Positions 1 through 9,287 of a DNA stretch of 37,365 bases are shown here, piece by piece. The stretch's first letter is position 1; every line of letters starts with the position of its first letter. The stretch is from contig JAUYJB010000043.1 of the NCBI GenBank assembly GCA_030688605.1, forward strand, positions 1-37,365, read 5' to 3'. The translations under genes were made by a program, and so were the position numbers. The DNA comes from Hyphomicrobiales bacterium. GTDB taxonomy: Bacteria; Pseudomonadota; Alphaproteobacteria; Rhizobiales; NORP267. The notes below the pieces were generated by a model, which made no database searches, had not been told where the DNA came from, and saw nothing but the letters and a program-made list of their open reading frames with translations.

Positions 1-167
1 CAACCTGCGAGGCTGACTGACGACGTGATGGCGAACCGATCGATCGGCAACCGGGCGAAACCGCGCTTCGTCATGAGCCGCGAGCCCGTGGCAATGTATG
101 GCGCCCGGCCCGCCGACACCATCACGGCCAGCGGCCCTGACCCGCCGCGCACAAAGGCCGCACACAT
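1..167 (-). CDS. possible partial hypothetical ORF, runs off the left edge
   Basis: On the minus strand an open frame runs from an ATG at 167 to the window edge without a stop, about 55 codons. Third-position G+C is high, as in the real genes nearby, and the translation (MCAAFVRGGSGPLAVMVSAG...) is not obviously shadow-like. A stop lies 11 codons upstream of the ATG, so the start is limited to this ATG or a TTG near 191. No good ribosome binding site is visible and I recognise no family. It could equally be a chance frame. Positions 168-320 hold nothing else I can support. Confidence 0.25.
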   Translation of the reverse strand, partial: MCAAFVRGGSGPLAVMVSAGRAPYIATGSRLMTKRGFARLPIDRFAITSSVSLAG

Positions 168-320
168 GACCGCACCCGACCAGGTCGCCAAGCCGCGTCA
201 ACAAAACTCCTGCAACGCAGCGGCCGTCCACACATGGCGAAAATGGAGAGGAATCGCGCACAGGAGGCGAGGAGCGCCGCCGGCGCGACCGGGAGGTAAG
301 AAAACCCGGCGCCTGGCGTC

Positions 321-692
321 TCAATCCGGCAGGTCGGTCACCGAAACGATGCGAAAGGTGCGCAGCTCGTCGTCATGTTCGCGCAGCGACACATACTCGC
401 CGAGCCGGAACTCGTGGTTGGCAAATCGGTAGCCGGTCTCGTCGTCTTCCTCATCGCCATGGAGGTCGTAATGGAAGGCCCACGAGCCGCCCGGCTTGCG
501 CACCAGGTGGCCGATCTCGTCACGCTCGTCGCCCCAGAAGCGGCGCACCCGGCAGCGGTCGCGCATGTTGTGCCAGTCCTCGACGTCGATGCGGTCGTCC
601 TCATCGAGCGGCGCCGTGAACTCATAGCCGTGGTTGCGACTCCCCTCCGGGAAGTCGCGGGCGCGGGCAAGCTCGATGCGGATCTTCTTCAT
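321..692 (-). CDS. small acidic conserved-looking hypothetical protein
   Basis: Encodes 123 residues from the ATG at 692 (MKKIRIELAR...). An in-frame ATG seven codons earlier (713) is possible but adds an unconserved-looking tail. The protein is rich in Asp, Glu and Arg and has no signal peptide or membrane segment, so it is probably cytosolic. The middle holds an aromatic and charged stretch (WHNMRDRCRVRRFWGDERDE). I do not recognise a named domain. It lies 36 bases downstream of the universal stress protein gene on the same strand, so the two are probably co-transcribed and it may serve in the same stress or low-oxygen response. That functional link is inference from position only. Confidence 0.7.
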   Translation of the reverse strand: MKKIRIELARARDFPEGSRNHGYEFTAPLDEDDRIDVEDWHNMRDRCRVRRFWGDERDEIGHLVRKPGGSWAFHYDLHGDEEDDETGYRFANHEFRLGEYVSLREHDDELRTFRIVSVTDLPD

Positions 693-728
693 CGCCATGA
701 CGCGACTCGCCACCTTGCCTGGATCGGT

Positions 729-1574
729 TCAGTGCGACATCAGGGTCGGGATCGTCATGTGCTGGAGGATGTGCCGCGTGGCGCCGCCGAACACATACTC
801 GCGCACCCGCGAGTGCCCGTAGGCGCCCATGACCAGGAGATCCGCGCCTTGATCGGCGGCCCGTGACAACAGCTCGTCGCCGACGCCGACTTCCTTGGTC
901 GCCGAATGGCCGACCTCCACCTTGACACCGTGGCGCGACAGGCTCGTCGCCATCTCACTGCCCGGTATTCCGGTGCCGCTGCCGCCGTTTTCGCTCTCCG
1001 GGTTGACCCACAAAAGCTTGACGGATTTTGCCTTCTTGAGCACCGGCAAGGCGTCATAAATGGTCCGCGCCGCCTCACGCGAGGCATTCCAGCCGATCAG
1101 GACATTGTCGCCGATCGTCTTGAATTGGCCCGCATAGGGCAGAACCAGGACCGGCCGGCCGCTTTCCATGACGACGCGCTCGGGCGTCCCGATATCGCTT
1201 TCAAGCCCGCGCTCGGGATCGATCTGGGCGGTGACGACGAGGTCGGCGCAGATCGCCTGTACGACGATGCTGTTGGTGGTCACCGGCCCATCGGCTTCGA
1301 TTCGGCGCCATTCGCAGACCACATCGGTCGGGATCTCGCGGTCGAAGATGTTTTTCAGCTTCTGGGCCTGCTCGTCGAAGAAGCGCTGCTCCGCCTCGAA
1401 CACCTCGGTCGCCACCTGGATGGCGGCGGTGGCGTAGAAATACTGCACCTTGGGAACCACGTGCAGACCGATGAGATGGGCACCGAAGGTGCGGGCAATG
1501 CCTATTCCCGCTTCGATGATGGTCTCGGCGCGGTTGGGATCCTGCAGATTGAGCAAAATTGTGCGATAGCCCAT
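729..1574 (-). CDS. universal stress protein (UspA family, about two domains long)
   Basis: 281 residues from the ATG at 1574, chosen because AAGGAG lies 7 bases upstream; the longer frame to 1607 has no such site. The N-terminus (MGYRTILLNL) is a typical Usp first strand. The C-terminus contains the ATP-binding signature G-x2-G-x9-G (VMGAYGHSRVREYVFGG), followed by the final strand IPTLMS. The length suggests two tandem Usp folds, of which only the second keeps the nucleotide-binding motif. Family members are cytosolic and help survival under starvation, oxidative stress or oxygen limitation. It lies just downstream of the fnr-like gene, with an imperfect FNR half-palindrome between them, so oxygen-dependent control is plausible. 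It probably shares a transcript with the 123-residue gene after it. Confidence 0.9.
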   Translation of the reverse strand: MGYRTILLNLQDPNRAETIIEAGIGIARTFGAHLIGLHVVPKVQYFYATAAIQVATEVFEAEQRFFDEQAQKLKNIFDREIPTDVVCEWRRIEADGPVTTNSIVVQAICADLVVTAQIDPERGLESDIGTPERVVMESGRPVLVLPYAGQFKTIGDNVLIGWNASREAARTIYDALPVLKKAKSVKLLWVNPESENGGSGTGIPGSEMATSLSRHGVKVEVGHSATKEVGVGDELLSRAADQGADLLVMGAYGHSRVREYVFGGATRHILQHMTIPTLMSH

Positions 1575-1653
1575 GGCCTGCTCCTTGATCAGACGCGGGA
1601 GGCGCATGCCTCACGATACCAAGCTAAACTAGATTTTCGGGGCGGCCGCAACG

Positions 1654-1667
1654 ATGACTTCGGTCAA
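1654..1667 (-). promoter_or_regulatory. imperfect FNR-type box upstream of the Usp gene
   Basis: Read on the minus strand the sequence is TTGAC-CGAA-GTCAT. This matches the FNR/CRP consensus TTGA-N6-TCAA except for the last base. It overlaps the stop codon of the fnr-like gene and lies about 87 bases upstream of the Usp start codon. Usp genes are often under FNR-type control, and an FNR with a canonical recognition helix is next door. The single mismatch and the overlap with coding sequence keep confidence low. Confidence 0.3.
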
Positions 1668-2407
1668 AATTCCGGGTCGTGGCCGGCGGCCCTGTTCAAG
1701 AGCTCCAGATTGGGGACCAGGAAGGTCCGCGAATCCAGAGGACGGATGAAATTGCGGACCCTGAGCCGGGTGATCTGCCGGCTCACCGTCTCGATGGTCA
1801 GCCCAAGATAGTCGGCGATGTCGCTGCGCGTCAACGGCATCACGAAGCGCGCCTCGTTGGGCGTCTCGTCGCCGGCGCAGCCGATCATCGCCGAGCGGTT
1901 GGCGAGCATGAGCAGGAAGCTTGCGACCTTCTCCTCCGCCGTCTTGCGTCCGAGCAGCACCATCCATTCGCGCGCTGCGTCGAGCTCGTGCAAGGTGCGC
2001 TCGAACAGGCGGTGTTCGAGGTCGGGATGGCTGCTCATCAGCTTCTCGAAATCGGGCCGCTGGAAGCAGCACAGCTCGACCTCCGTGGCGGCCTCGGCGA
2101 AATATGGGTTCTTGGCGGAAAAGGCGCGGCCGAGAAAGTCGGGGGCGAATTGCAGGCCGACGATCTGCTGGCGGCCGTCGGCCAGCGTCTTGGTCAGCTT
2201 GACGACGCCGGAGACGATATTGCCGAGAAACGCCGCCGGCTCCTGGTCCGAGAGGATGGTTTCGCCAGCCCGGACGAGCTTGCGCCGCGCGATGCGATTG
2301 AGGTGCTCCAGCTCGTCCTGGTGCAACGCCCCGCATACGGCGCGGTTGCGAATCGAGCAATGCTCGCACCGCGAAATCTGCCCGGCGGTTACGTACCGAT
2401 CATCCAT
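1664..2407 (-). CDS. FNR/FnrL/AadR-type oxygen-sensing transcriptional regulator
   Basis: 247 residues from the ATG at 2407 (MDDRYVTAGQ...). The frame stays open another 33 codons upstream, but those codons translate to an unlikely Arg/Ala-rich leader. N-terminal cysteines C14, C17 and C25 (C-x2-C-x7-C) plus a central Cys at 113/114 match the [4Fe-4S] ligands of alphaproteobacterial FnrL/FnrN/AadR. A cAMP-binding-like beta-roll is followed by a helix-turn-helix near residues 190-225 containing ETVSR, the E-x2-S-R pattern that reads TTGA half-sites. Such proteins activate anaerobic genes when the cluster is intact. In Rhodopseudomonas, AadR is needed for anaerobic 4-hydroxybenzoate and benzoate growth, which fits the aromatic genes in this window. 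It is divergent from hemN, a classic FNR target. Confidence 0.93.
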   Translation of the reverse strand: MDDRYVTAGQISRCEHCSIRNRAVCGALHQDELEHLNRIARRKLVRAGETILSDQEPAAFLGNIVSGVVKLTKTLADGRQQIVGLQFAPDFLGRAFSAKNPYFAEAATEVELCCFQRPDFEKLMSSHPDLEHRLFERTLHELDAAREWMVLLGRKTAEEKVASFLLMLANRSAMIGCAGDETPNEARFVMPLTRSDIADYLGLTIETVSRQITRLRVRNFIRPLDSRTFLVPNLELLNRAAGHDPEF

Positions 2408-2511
2408 ACGGATCCGTCCAACGCCTATTTTGAATAACTCTATTCGCGCCACGGCAAAAAGGAAAGGACGAACGGCCGATGGCCGGCGGCCGGCAAGAGC
2501 CAGCAATGCCC

Positions 2512-2525
2512 TTGACCTGCATCAA
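2512..2525 (+). promoter_or_regulatory. FNR box upstream of hemN
   Basis: TTGAC-CTGC-ATCAA matches the FNR consensus TTGAT-N4-ATCAA with one change in the left arm. It lies in the 154-base space between the divergent fnr-like gene and hemN. Its centre (2518.5) is 43 bases before the hemN ATG. If FNR acts from the usual class II position (-41.5), transcription would start at about 2560, almost on the start codon. It is 111 bases upstream of the fnr start and could also serve autoregulation. Confidence 0.8.
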
Positions 2526-2561
2526 GGCTCGCGCCGCGGCCGGAGCGCAAAGCTAGGCGCC

Positions 2562-3911
2562 ATGACGGATCGCTTGCTGCAGGCCTATGCGCGCCCGGTG
2601 CCGCGCTATACCAGCTACCCGACGGCGCCGCATTTCTCCGATGCGGTGGGCACCGATGCCTATGACGAGTGGCTGGGCGGGCTTCGCCGTGGCGCCAGCC
2701 TGTCGCTCTACGTCCACATTCCCTTCTGCGACACGCTGTGCTGGTTCTGCGGCTGCCACACCAAGATCACCCGCCGCTATCGGCCGGTCGGCGAATATCT
2801 CGACCGGCTGAAGAAGGAGATCGCCGCCGTCGCGGCGCTGGTCGAGCCGGGCTGCGCGGTCAAGCACATCCATTGGGGCGGCGGTTCGCCGACGATCCTC
2901 AGGGGCGCGGACATAGGGGCGCTTGCCGAAGCGCTGCGCTCGGGCTTCAGCATCGACGACGCGGCCGAATTCGCGGTCGAGATCGACCCGCGGGACCTGA
3001 GGGCCGAGCAGCTCGACGCGCTGGCCGCCGCCGGGGTGACGCGGGCCAGCATCGGCGTACAGGATTTCAATGCCGAGGTGCAGGAGGCCATCAACCGGGT
3101 GCAGCCTTTCGAGGAGACGCGCGCCGTGATCGTGGGCCTGCGCGTCCGCGGTATCGGAGCCATCAATGTTGACCTGATGTACGGCCTGCCGAAGCAGACG
3201 CCCGCCGGCATCGCCAGCACCATCGACAAGGTTCTGTCGCTTGCGCCGGACCGTATCGCGCTTTTCGGCTATGCCCATGTGCCGTGGATGAAGCGGCATC
3301 AGCTGATGATCCCGGAATCTTCGCTGCCGAGCGTCGAGGAGCGCTTCTCGCAAGCCGATTTCGCCGCCCGCCTGCTGGTCGATGCCGGCTATCGGCGCAT
3401 CGGCCTCGATCATTTCGCCCGCGCCGACGACCCGCTGGCGCTGGCCGCAGCGCGCGGGACCCTGCGGCGCAATTTCCAGGGCTACACCACCGACACCGCC
3501 GACGCGCTGCTCGGCTTCGGCGCCTCGGCCATCGGACGGCTGCCGCAGGGGTTCGTCCAGAACCAGGTGCCGATCCCCGACTATCTGCGCCGGGTCGACG
3601 AGGCCGGGCTGGCAACGGCGCGCGGCTATCGCTTCACCAGAGACGATCTGCGCCGTGCCCATCTGATCGAACGGCTGATGTGCGACATGAGCCTGTCCTG
3701 GTCGCAGATCGAGCGCCGCATCGGCCCCGCCGCCGATCTGCGCGCGGAGGCCGAAGAGCCGCTGTCGGCCTTTGCCCGCGATGGCCTTATCGAGCTGGGC
3801 CGCGACGGCTTTGCCGTCACCGAGCGCGGCCGGCCCTTCGTGCGCACCATCTGTTCGGCCTTCGACGCCTATCTGAAGGCGAGCCAGGCGCGCCACTCGA
3901 TCGCGGTGTGA
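2562..3911 (+). CDS. hemN: oxygen-independent coproporphyrinogen III oxidase
   Basis: 449 residues, normal for HemN. The start at 2562 fits the family N-terminus (short leader, then RPVPRYTSYPTAPHF); the frame is open far upstream but that part overlaps the fnr-like gene antisense. The radical-SAM motif is at residues 51-65: VHIPFC-x3-C-x2-CGC, with C56, C60 and C63 binding the cluster. The glycine-rich WGGGSPT follows, and the HemN C-terminal domain is intact. It oxidatively decarboxylates coproporphyrinogen III to protoporphyrinogen IX without oxygen, giving anaerobic heme (and bacteriochlorophyll, if made). It is divergent from the FNR regulator and preceded by an FNR box, so low-oxygen induction is likely. 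There is no strong ribosome binding site, consistent with a very short leader. It converges with the DapA-family gene 9 bases later. Confidence 0.96.
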   Translation: MTDRLLQAYARPVPRYTSYPTAPHFSDAVGTDAYDEWLGGLRRGASLSLYVHIPFCDTLCWFCGCHTKITRRYRPVGEYLDRLKKEIAAVAALVEPGCAVKHIHWGGGSPTILRGADIGALAEALRSGFSIDDAAEFAVEIDPRDLRAEQLDALAAAGVTRASIGVQDFNAEVQEAINRVQPFEETRAVIVGLRVRGIGAINVDLMYGLPKQTPAGIASTIDKVLSLAPDRIALFGYAHVPWMKRHQLMIPESSLPSVEERFSQADFAARLLVDAGYRRIGLDHFARADDPLALAAARGTLRRNFQGYTTDTADALLGFGASAIGRLPQGFVQNQVPIPDYLRRVDEAGLATARGYRFTRDDLRRAHLIERLMCDMSLSWSQIERRIGPAADLRAEAEEPLSAFARDGLIELGRDGFAVTERGRPFVRTICSAFDAYLKASQARHSIAV

Positions 3912-3920
3912 GCCGGCGAT

Positions 3921-4850
3921 CTAGAGCGGACGGAACTCCGAAAACCCGTCGATGGGGGCCAGCGCCGCGAAGAGCGCATCGGTCTGCGCGGTGTCGAGAG
4001 GCCGCTGCGGCGGCAGCATGTTGAGCCAGGCCCGATCGCCGCGCGCGCGTGCAACAATGGCCTTGAGGGCGGGGATCGTGGGATACTGCGAGATAACCCG
4101 CCGCGCGCGGGTCGCGGTCTGTTGGGCTTCTTCGGCCGCCGCCGCGTCGCCGGCCCTCCAGGCCTTCAGGACGCGGCTTGCCAGACGCGCGGTGACGTTG
4201 GTGGTGGCCGAGATGCACCCCGTGCCGCTGGCCTTGAGATTGTCGAGCAGGAATTCCTCAGAGCCGGAAAAGACGTCGAAGCCGGGAAAGGCAGTAATGA
4301 AGGCCTTGGTGTTGGGGAAGTCGCCGGAAGAATCCTTCATGCCGACGAAGATGCCGGGAAAGGCCTCTCTGAGCCGCGCGGTCAGAGAGAGCGTGATCGG
4401 AACCGCGCTCGTCTGCGGGAAGTGATAGAGATAGATGCGCGAAGCAAGATCGCCGATCCGATCGGCAAGCCCGGCGAAGGCGGCGAACAGCCCATCCTCG
4501 CTCGGGTTCTTGTAATAGAAGGGCGGCAGGAGAAGCAGCCCGCCGGCGCCGGCCTCAAGCGCCGCGCGGCTCAGCGCCACCGTATCGTGCAGCGCCGGCG
4601 TTCCGGTGCCGAAGATCATGCGCTCCATCGGCAGGCCGGCCTCGGCCGCGCCTTCGATCAGCGCCATGCGGTCGGAAATGGCAAGCGAATTCGCTTCTCC
4701 CGTGGTGCCGAGCGGCGCCAGGCCATCGCAGCCATTATCCAAGAGCCAGCGGCAATGCGCCGCAAATCGCTCGACGTCGGGCCTGAGCTCGGCATCGAGC
4801 GGGGTCAGCACCGCCGCGAATATGCCCCGCAATTCGTTCCTTTCCGCCAT
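3921..4850 (-). CDS. DapA-family aldolase/lyase
   Basis: 309 residues from the ATG at 4850, preceded by AAGGAG with a 9-base spacer; a TTG at 4871 in the same frame lies before that site and is rejected. It is a TIM-barrel protein of the dihydrodipicolinate synthase/N-acetylneuraminate lyase family. GTTGE at 48-52 is the pyruvate-carboxylate motif, Tyr142 in YLYHFP is the catalytic tyrosine, and Lys172 in MKDSSGD is the Schiff-base lysine. All key residues are present, so it should be active on pyruvate or a 2-oxo acid. The divergent substrate loops and the lack of lysine-pathway neighbours argue against true DapA; a 2-keto-3-deoxy sugar acid or hydroxy-oxo-acid aldolase is as likely. It is divergent from the ABC export operon, with about 100 bases between them. 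Confidence 0.88.
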   Translation of the reverse strand: MAERNELRGIFAAVLTPLDAELRPDVERFAAHCRWLLDNGCDGLAPLGTTGEANSLAISDRMALIEGAAEAGLPMERMIFGTGTPALHDTVALSRAALEAGAGGLLLLPPFYYKNPSEDGLFAAFAGLADRIGDLASRIYLYHFPQTSAVPITLSLTARLREAFPGIFVGMKDSSGDFPNTKAFITAFPGFDVFSGSEEFLLDNLKASGTGCISATTNVTARLASRVLKAWRAGDAAAAEEAQQTATRARRVISQYPTIPALKAIVARARGDRAWLNMLPPQRPLDTAQTDALFAALAPIDGFSEFRPL

Positions 4851-4953
4851 CGACGCGCGCTCCTTGAGCAATTTCCGTCACCTCGGTATCTTCCCGCGCC
4901 TTGCCGCGCAAGGGCTTGCCATTGCCGGCCGCGGCCCCGATCTTTGCAGGGTC

Positions 4954-5700
4954 ATGTGCGCAAAGGCTGCCCGCGGGCGCGCGCTCGCCCCCGATGTCTC
5001 GCCCCTCTTCAGGATCCGCGGCCTGACCAAGGTCTATGGCGAGGGCGCCGCCGCAGTGCACGCCATCCGCGGCATCGACCTCGACATCGCCGCAGGCGAG
5101 ATCGTCGTTATGCTCGGGCCGTCGGGATCGGGCAAGTCGACCTTCCTCAACATCGTCGGCGGCCTCGACGAGGCGACCAGCGGCGAGGTCTTCTTTCACG
5201 ACCGCTCGTTGACGGATATGGGCCCGCGCGAGCTGACCCGCTTTCGGCGCGAGCATGTCGGCTTCGTGTTCCAGTTCTACAATCTGATACCGAGCCTGAC
5301 GGCGCGCGAGAACGTCGCCGTGGTGACTGAGATCGCGCCGCAGCCGATGCCGCCGGAAGAGGCGCTGCATCTGGTCGGCCTCGGCGAACGGCTGGATCAT
5401 TTCCCGGCGCAGCTTTCCGGCGGCGAGCAGCAACGCGTAGCGATCGCCCGCGCCATCGCCAAGCGCCCCGAGGTGCTGCTCTGCGACGAGCCCACCGGCG
5501 CGCTCGATTCGAAGACCGGCGTGGTGGTTCTGGAAGCCATCGCGGCGGCCAATGCCGAGCTTTCGACCACCGTCGCCGTGATCACCCACAATGCCGCCAT
5601 CGGCGCCATGGCCGACCGGGTGGTGCAATTCGCCGACGGCCGCATCGCCGCCATCGACGAAAACCGCGCGCGCGCGGCGCCGGCGACGATCTCCTGGTGA
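4954..5700 (+). CDS. ABC exporter ATP-binding protein (LolD/MacB/DevA type)
   Basis: 248 residues from the ATG at 4954; upstream in-frame codons overlap the DapA-family gene antisense. Walker A GPSGSGKS is at 55-62, the Q-loop FQFYNLIP at about 106-113, the signature LSGGEQQR at 154-161, Walker B LLCDEPTG near 175-182, and the H-loop histidine in VITHN. The FYNLIP stretch after the Q-loop is typical of the LolD/MacB/DevA exporters. It should drive the permease that starts 4 bases after its stop codon. The substrate is unknown; the set resembles DevBCA/MacAB tripartite export, where the ATPase and FtsX-like permease work with a HlyD-like periplasmic adaptor. The first about 18 residues are extra relative to many relatives, so a later start cannot be excluded. 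Confidence 0.93.
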   Translation: MCAKAARGRALAPDVSPLFRIRGLTKVYGEGAAAVHAIRGIDLDIAAGEIVVMLGPSGSGKSTFLNIVGGLDEATSGEVFFHDRSLTDMGPRELTRFRREHVGFVFQFYNLIPSLTARENVAVVTEIAPQPMPPEEALHLVGLGERLDHFPAQLSGGEQQRVAIARAIAKRPEVLLCDEPTGALDSKTGVVVLEAIAAANAELSTTVAVITHNAAIGAMADRVVQFADGRIAAIDENRARAAPATISW

Positions 5701-5704
5701 GGGC

Positions 5705-8068
5705 ATGACGGCGCTGAACAAGAAGCTGTTCCGCGATCTCCTGCGCATCTGGGCCCAGGCGCTCGCCATTGCGCTGGTCATCGCCTCAGGCGTCGCCCTG
5801 CTGGTCATGGCCTACGGCGTCGCGCGCTCGCTGATCGAGACCCGCGCGGCCTATTATGAGCGCTATCGCTTTGCCGACGTCTTCTCAGGCTTGACCCGCG
5901 CCCCGGTGTCGCTCGCCGAAAGTCTGGCGTTGATCCCCGGCGTAAGCCTTCTGGAGCACCGCATCGTCGGCCGCGCGATCATCGAGATTAAGGATTTTCC
6001 GGAGCCGGTGTCCGGCCGCCTGGTGTCGCTTCCGGCGAGCGAAGAGCAGAAGCTCAACCAGCTCGTGCTGCGCCGCGGACGCATGCCGCACCCGGGCCAC
6101 AACGACGAGGTGATCGCATCGGAAGCCTTCGCCGAGGCCCATCGCCTGGAGCCGGGGGCCCACCTCGCCGCCCTCATCAACGGCCGGCACGAGAACCTCG
6201 TTCTCGTCGGCGTCGCGCTGTCGCCGGAATATGTCTACGCCATCGATCCGGGCGCCATCATCCCCGACAATAAGCGCTTCGGGGTCATGTGGATGCAGCG
6301 CCCGGCGCTTGCCGCCGCCTACAATATGGACGGCGCCTTCAACGACGTCGCCATGACGCTTTCGCTCGGCGCCGACGAGGCGGCGGTCGGCGCGGCGCTC
6401 GACCGGGCGCTCGCACCTTATGGCGGCACCGGCGCCTATTCGCGCCGCGACCAGATCTCCAACTGGTACCTGTCCGGCGAGCTCGACCAGCTCGAGCTCA
6501 TGGTCCGCTGGGTGCCGTCCATCTTTCTCGCCGTGGCCATGTTCCTGTTGCACATCGCCATGTCGCGGCTGATCGATACCGAACGCCAGGAGATCGGCCT
6601 GCTCAAGGCGTTCGGATACAGCGACGGCGCGGTGGCCTGGCACTACGCCAAATTCACGCTCGCCATTTCGTTGATCGGGATCGCCATCGGCTCGGCCGCC
6701 GGCATCTGGTTCGGCGCCCAGGTCACCGGCATGTATGTCCACTTCTTCCGGTTTCCGTTTCTGACCTTCGTCCTCAGCCCCGAAGTCTTCGCCACCGGGG
6801 CGCTGGTGGCGATGGCGACGGCGCTCGCTGGCGTCGCCGTTCCGGCGCTGCGCGCGGCCCGGCTGCCCCCGGCCGTGGCGATGCGACCGCCGGCGCCGGC
6901 GCGTTACCGGCCGACGGTCATCGAGCGCATCGGCATGGCCGGCCTGTTTTCCGGCACCTCGCGGATGATCCTGCGCCATATCGTGCGCTGGCCGCTGCGC
7001 TCCGGCCTGACGGTCGCCAGCACCGCGCTTGCCGTCGCCTTGTATGTTTCCAGCGCCTTCATGCTCGACGCCATGGACCTGATGATCGACATCGAGTTCA
7101 ACCGCGCCCAGCGCCAGGACCTGACGGTAAGCTTCAACCACCCGGTGCCGCCGCGGGCCTTGCAGGAGCTTGCCACCATCCCCGGCGTTCTGCACGCCGA
7201 GGGCGCCCATGCGGTCGCGGCCCGCATCCGCCACGGCCATCTGTCGCGGCGCGAGGCGGTGATCGGCGTCGACCCGGACTCGCGGCTCGCCCAACTGCTC
7301 GATTCCGACCTGCACCCGATCTACGCGCCGCCGCGGGGGATGGCCATGTCGCGCAAGCTGGCCAGCCTGATCGACGCTGAGCCCGGCGACATCGTGCGTA
7401 TCGAGGTGTTGCAGGACACCCGCCCGCAGTTCGACGTTCCGGTGGTGCGGCTGGTCGAACAGTATGTCGGCAGCAGCGCCTTCATGGACACAACAGCCCT
7501 TGAGACCTATCTCGGCGAGGGGCCGCGCGTCTCCAGCGCGCGGCTGGCCATCGACGGCGACCGGCTTCGGGACATCTACGACCGCCTCAAGCAGACCCCG
7601 CTCGTTGCAGGCGTCTCGCGCCTGGCCACCGCACGCGACGAGCTGCGCACGACCATCGAGGAGAACGTCACCATCATGACCCTGTTCAATATGGGCTTCG
7701 CGGCGCTGATCGCGCTTGGCGTCGTCTATAACGCCGCGCGCGTGTCGCTGAGCGAGCGCGGCCGCGAGCTCGCCAGCCTGATGGTGCTCGGCTATTCGCA
7801 CGCGGAGGCGGCGGCGATCCTGGTCGGCGAGATCGCGCTCTTGACGCTGCTGGCGCTGCCGATCGGCTGCCTTGTCGGCTGGGCGCTGGCGGGCATGCTC
7901 GCCTCGGCCTATGAGACCGAGGTGTACTCCATTCCCTTCATCGTCGTCGGCCGCACCTACGGCATGGCGGTGCTGGTCGTGGTGGTCTCTGCGGTCATAT
8001 CCGGCTTCGTGGTCGCGCGGCGCGTCGGCCGGCTCGATCTCGTCGCCGTGCTCAAGACGCGGGAGTGA
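5705..8068 (+). CDS. FtsX-like ABC permease, two-module (about 787 aa)
   Basis: 787 residues from the ATG at 5705, four bases after the ATPase stop. A first membrane helix at about 20-40 is followed by a large periplasmic-type domain to about 270. Then comes a three-helix FtsX module (about 275-400, with the characteristic [14 protein letters not shown] cytoplasmic loop), another single helix near 440 and a second periplasmic domain. A second FtsX module lies near the end, with the loop [15 protein letters not shown]. This duplicated layout is seen in large putative-export permeases related to MacB/LolC and DevC. It forms the membrane channel or mechanotransmitter for the neighbouring ATPase and works with the HlyD-like adaptor 7 bases downstream. 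No substrate can be inferred. Confidence 0.92.
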   Translation: MTALNKKLFRDLLRIWAQALAIALVIASGVALLVMAYGVARSLIETRAAYYERYRFADVFSGLTRAPVSLAESLALIPGVSLLEHRIVGRAIIEIKDFPEPVSGRLVSLPASEEQKLNQLVLRRGRMPHPGHNDEVIASEAFAEAHRLEPGAHLAALINGRHENLVLVGVALSPEYVYAIDPGAIIPDNKRFGVMWMQRPALAAAYNMDGAFNDVAMTLSLGADEAAVGAALDRALAPYGGTGAYSRRDQISNWYLSGELDQLELMVRWVPSIFLAVAMFLLHIAMSRLIDTERQEIGLLKAFGYSDGAVAWHYAKFTLAISLIGIAIGSAAGIWFGAQVTGMYVHFFRFPFLTFVLSPEVFATGALVAMATALAGVAVPALRAARLPPAVAMRPPAPARYRPTVIERIGMAGLFSGTSRMILRHIVRWPLRSGLTVASTALAVALYVSSAFMLDAMDLMIDIEFNRAQRQDLTVSFNHPVPPRALQELATIPGVLHAEGAHAVAARIRHGHLSRREAVIGVDPDSRLAQLLDSDLHPIYAPPRGMAMSRKLASLIDAEPGDIVRIEVLQDTRPQFDVPVVRLVEQYVGSSAFMDTTALETYLGEGPRVSSARLAIDGDRLRDIYDRLKQTPLVAGVSRLATARDELRTTIEENVTIMTLFNMGFAALIALGVVYNAARVSLSERGRELASLMVLGYSHAEAAAILVGEIALLTLLALPIGCLVGWALAGMLASAYETEVYSIPFIVVGRTYGMAVLVVVVSAVISGFVVARRVGRLDLVAVLKTRE

Positions 8069-8075
8069 GCGCGCC

Positions 8076-9287
8076 ATGAACAGAAGCTTCAAACGGTCGA
8101 TCGTCTGGCTTCTCGGCGCCGGCCTGCTTGCCGCCGGACTGGTGGTGGCGTTCTGGCCGCAGCCCGTTCAGGTCGATATGCAGACGATCGCCCGCGGGCC
8201 GCTGATGGTGACGGTCAGCGGCACCGGCCAGGTCAAGGTCGAGGACGTCTATACGATATCCGCACCCGTGCATGGGCGCCTCGGCCGCATCGAGATTCAC
8301 GCCGGCGACAAGGTCTTCGCCAACGACACCGTCATCGCCCAGATCCGCGAGGCCGATCCGGCGCCGCTCGACGCGCGCACCCGCTCGCGGCTCGAGGCCG
8401 CGGTCAAGGCCGCCGAGGCGGCGCTGGCGCTTTCCCGCGCCGAGCGCAACAAGGCCAAGGCCGAGCTCGATTTCGCCCGCACGCAGCTCAAGCGCTCGCA
8501 GGAATTGGCGGCCCGCGGCGCGGTGTCCCAGGCCGCCCTCGACCGCGCGGAGATGGAGGTGCACACCTTCGAGGCCGCGCATGAAACGGCCATCGCCAAT
8601 GTTTCGGTGCGTCTGGCCGAGGTGGAGCAGGCCCGCGCGGCCTTGATGCAACCCGACGACGACCGCGTGCTGCGGGAGCGATCGACCTGCTGTGTCGAGG
8701 TGCGCTCGCCGGTTTCGGGGCAGGTGCTGCGGGTGCTGCAGGAAAGCGAGATGGTGGTCGAGGCCGGCGCGCCGCTGCTCGAGATCGGCGCTGCCGACAA
8801 ACTCGAGGTTGTCGTCGACCTGCTCTCCACCGACGCCGTCAAGCTTGCCTCCGGCGCCCGGGCCTTGATCGAGAATTGGGGCCGGCCGGGAGAACTGGAA
8901 GGCCGCGTCTCGCGTATCGAGCCCTACGCCTTCACCAAGGTCTCGGCGCTCGGCGTCGAGGAGCAGCGGGTCAATGTGCGTATCGAAATCGATTCGGGAA
9001 GGGCGCTGGCCCAGGGGCTCGGCCATGGCTACCGGGTCGAGACCCGCATCGTCGTCGCCGACCTCGCCGACATTGTCCGCGTGCCGATCAGCGCCTTGTT
9101 CCGCGACGCCGGACGGTGGACGGTGTTCGTGGCAAAGGATGGGCGGGCTGAGCGCCGCGCCGTCGATATCGACCACATGAACGACGAGTACGCCGAGGTC
9201 CGGGATGGTCTGGCACCCGGGGAGACGGTCATCGTCTATCCGAGCGACCGCGTCACCGAGGGCACGCGGGTGACCGCGCGCGAATAG
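8076..9287 (+). CDS. HlyD/DevB-like periplasmic adaptor (membrane-fusion protein)
   Basis: 403 residues from the ATG at 8076, seven bases after the permease stop. One N-terminal membrane anchor (about 8-26) is followed by a biotinyl-lipoyl-like half (VSAPV-type strand near 60, GRLGRIEIHAGDKV). A long alpha-helical hairpin rich in Ala, Glu and Arg occupies about 95-195. The second lipoyl half has RSPVSGQVLRVLQESEMVVEAGAPLLEIG, and beta-barrel and membrane-proximal domains finish the protein. It would link the inner-membrane exporter to the periplasm or an outer-membrane partner; no TolC gene is in the window. Its stop codon ends at 9287 and the convergent Rrf2 gene's stop begins at 9288, leaving no room for a terminator. 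Confidence 0.93.
   Translation: MNRSFKRSIVWLLGAGLLAAGLVVAFWPQPVQVDMQTIARGPLMVTVSGTGQVKVEDVYTISAPVHGRLGRIEIHAGDKVFANDTVIAQIREADPAPLDARTRSRLEAAVKAAEAALALSRAERNKAKAELDFARTQLKRSQELAARGAVSQAALDRAEMEVHTFEAAHETAIANVSVRLAEVEQARAALMQPDDDRVLRERSTCCVEVRSPVSGQVLRVLQESEMVVEAGAPLLEIGAADKLEVVVDLLSTDAVKLASGARALIENWGRPGELEGRVSRIEPYAFTKVSALGVEEQRVNVRIEIDSGRALAQGLGHGYRVETRIVVADLADIVRVPISALFRDAGRWTVFVAKDGRAERRAVDIDHMNDEYAEVRDGLAPGETVIVYPSDRVTEGTRVTARE

Noticed and set aside
25-432. 135-codon plus-strand open frame at the left end
   Set aside because: Arg/Ser/Pro-rich translation, no ribosome binding site, and it overlaps the hypothetical gene at 321-692 antisense.
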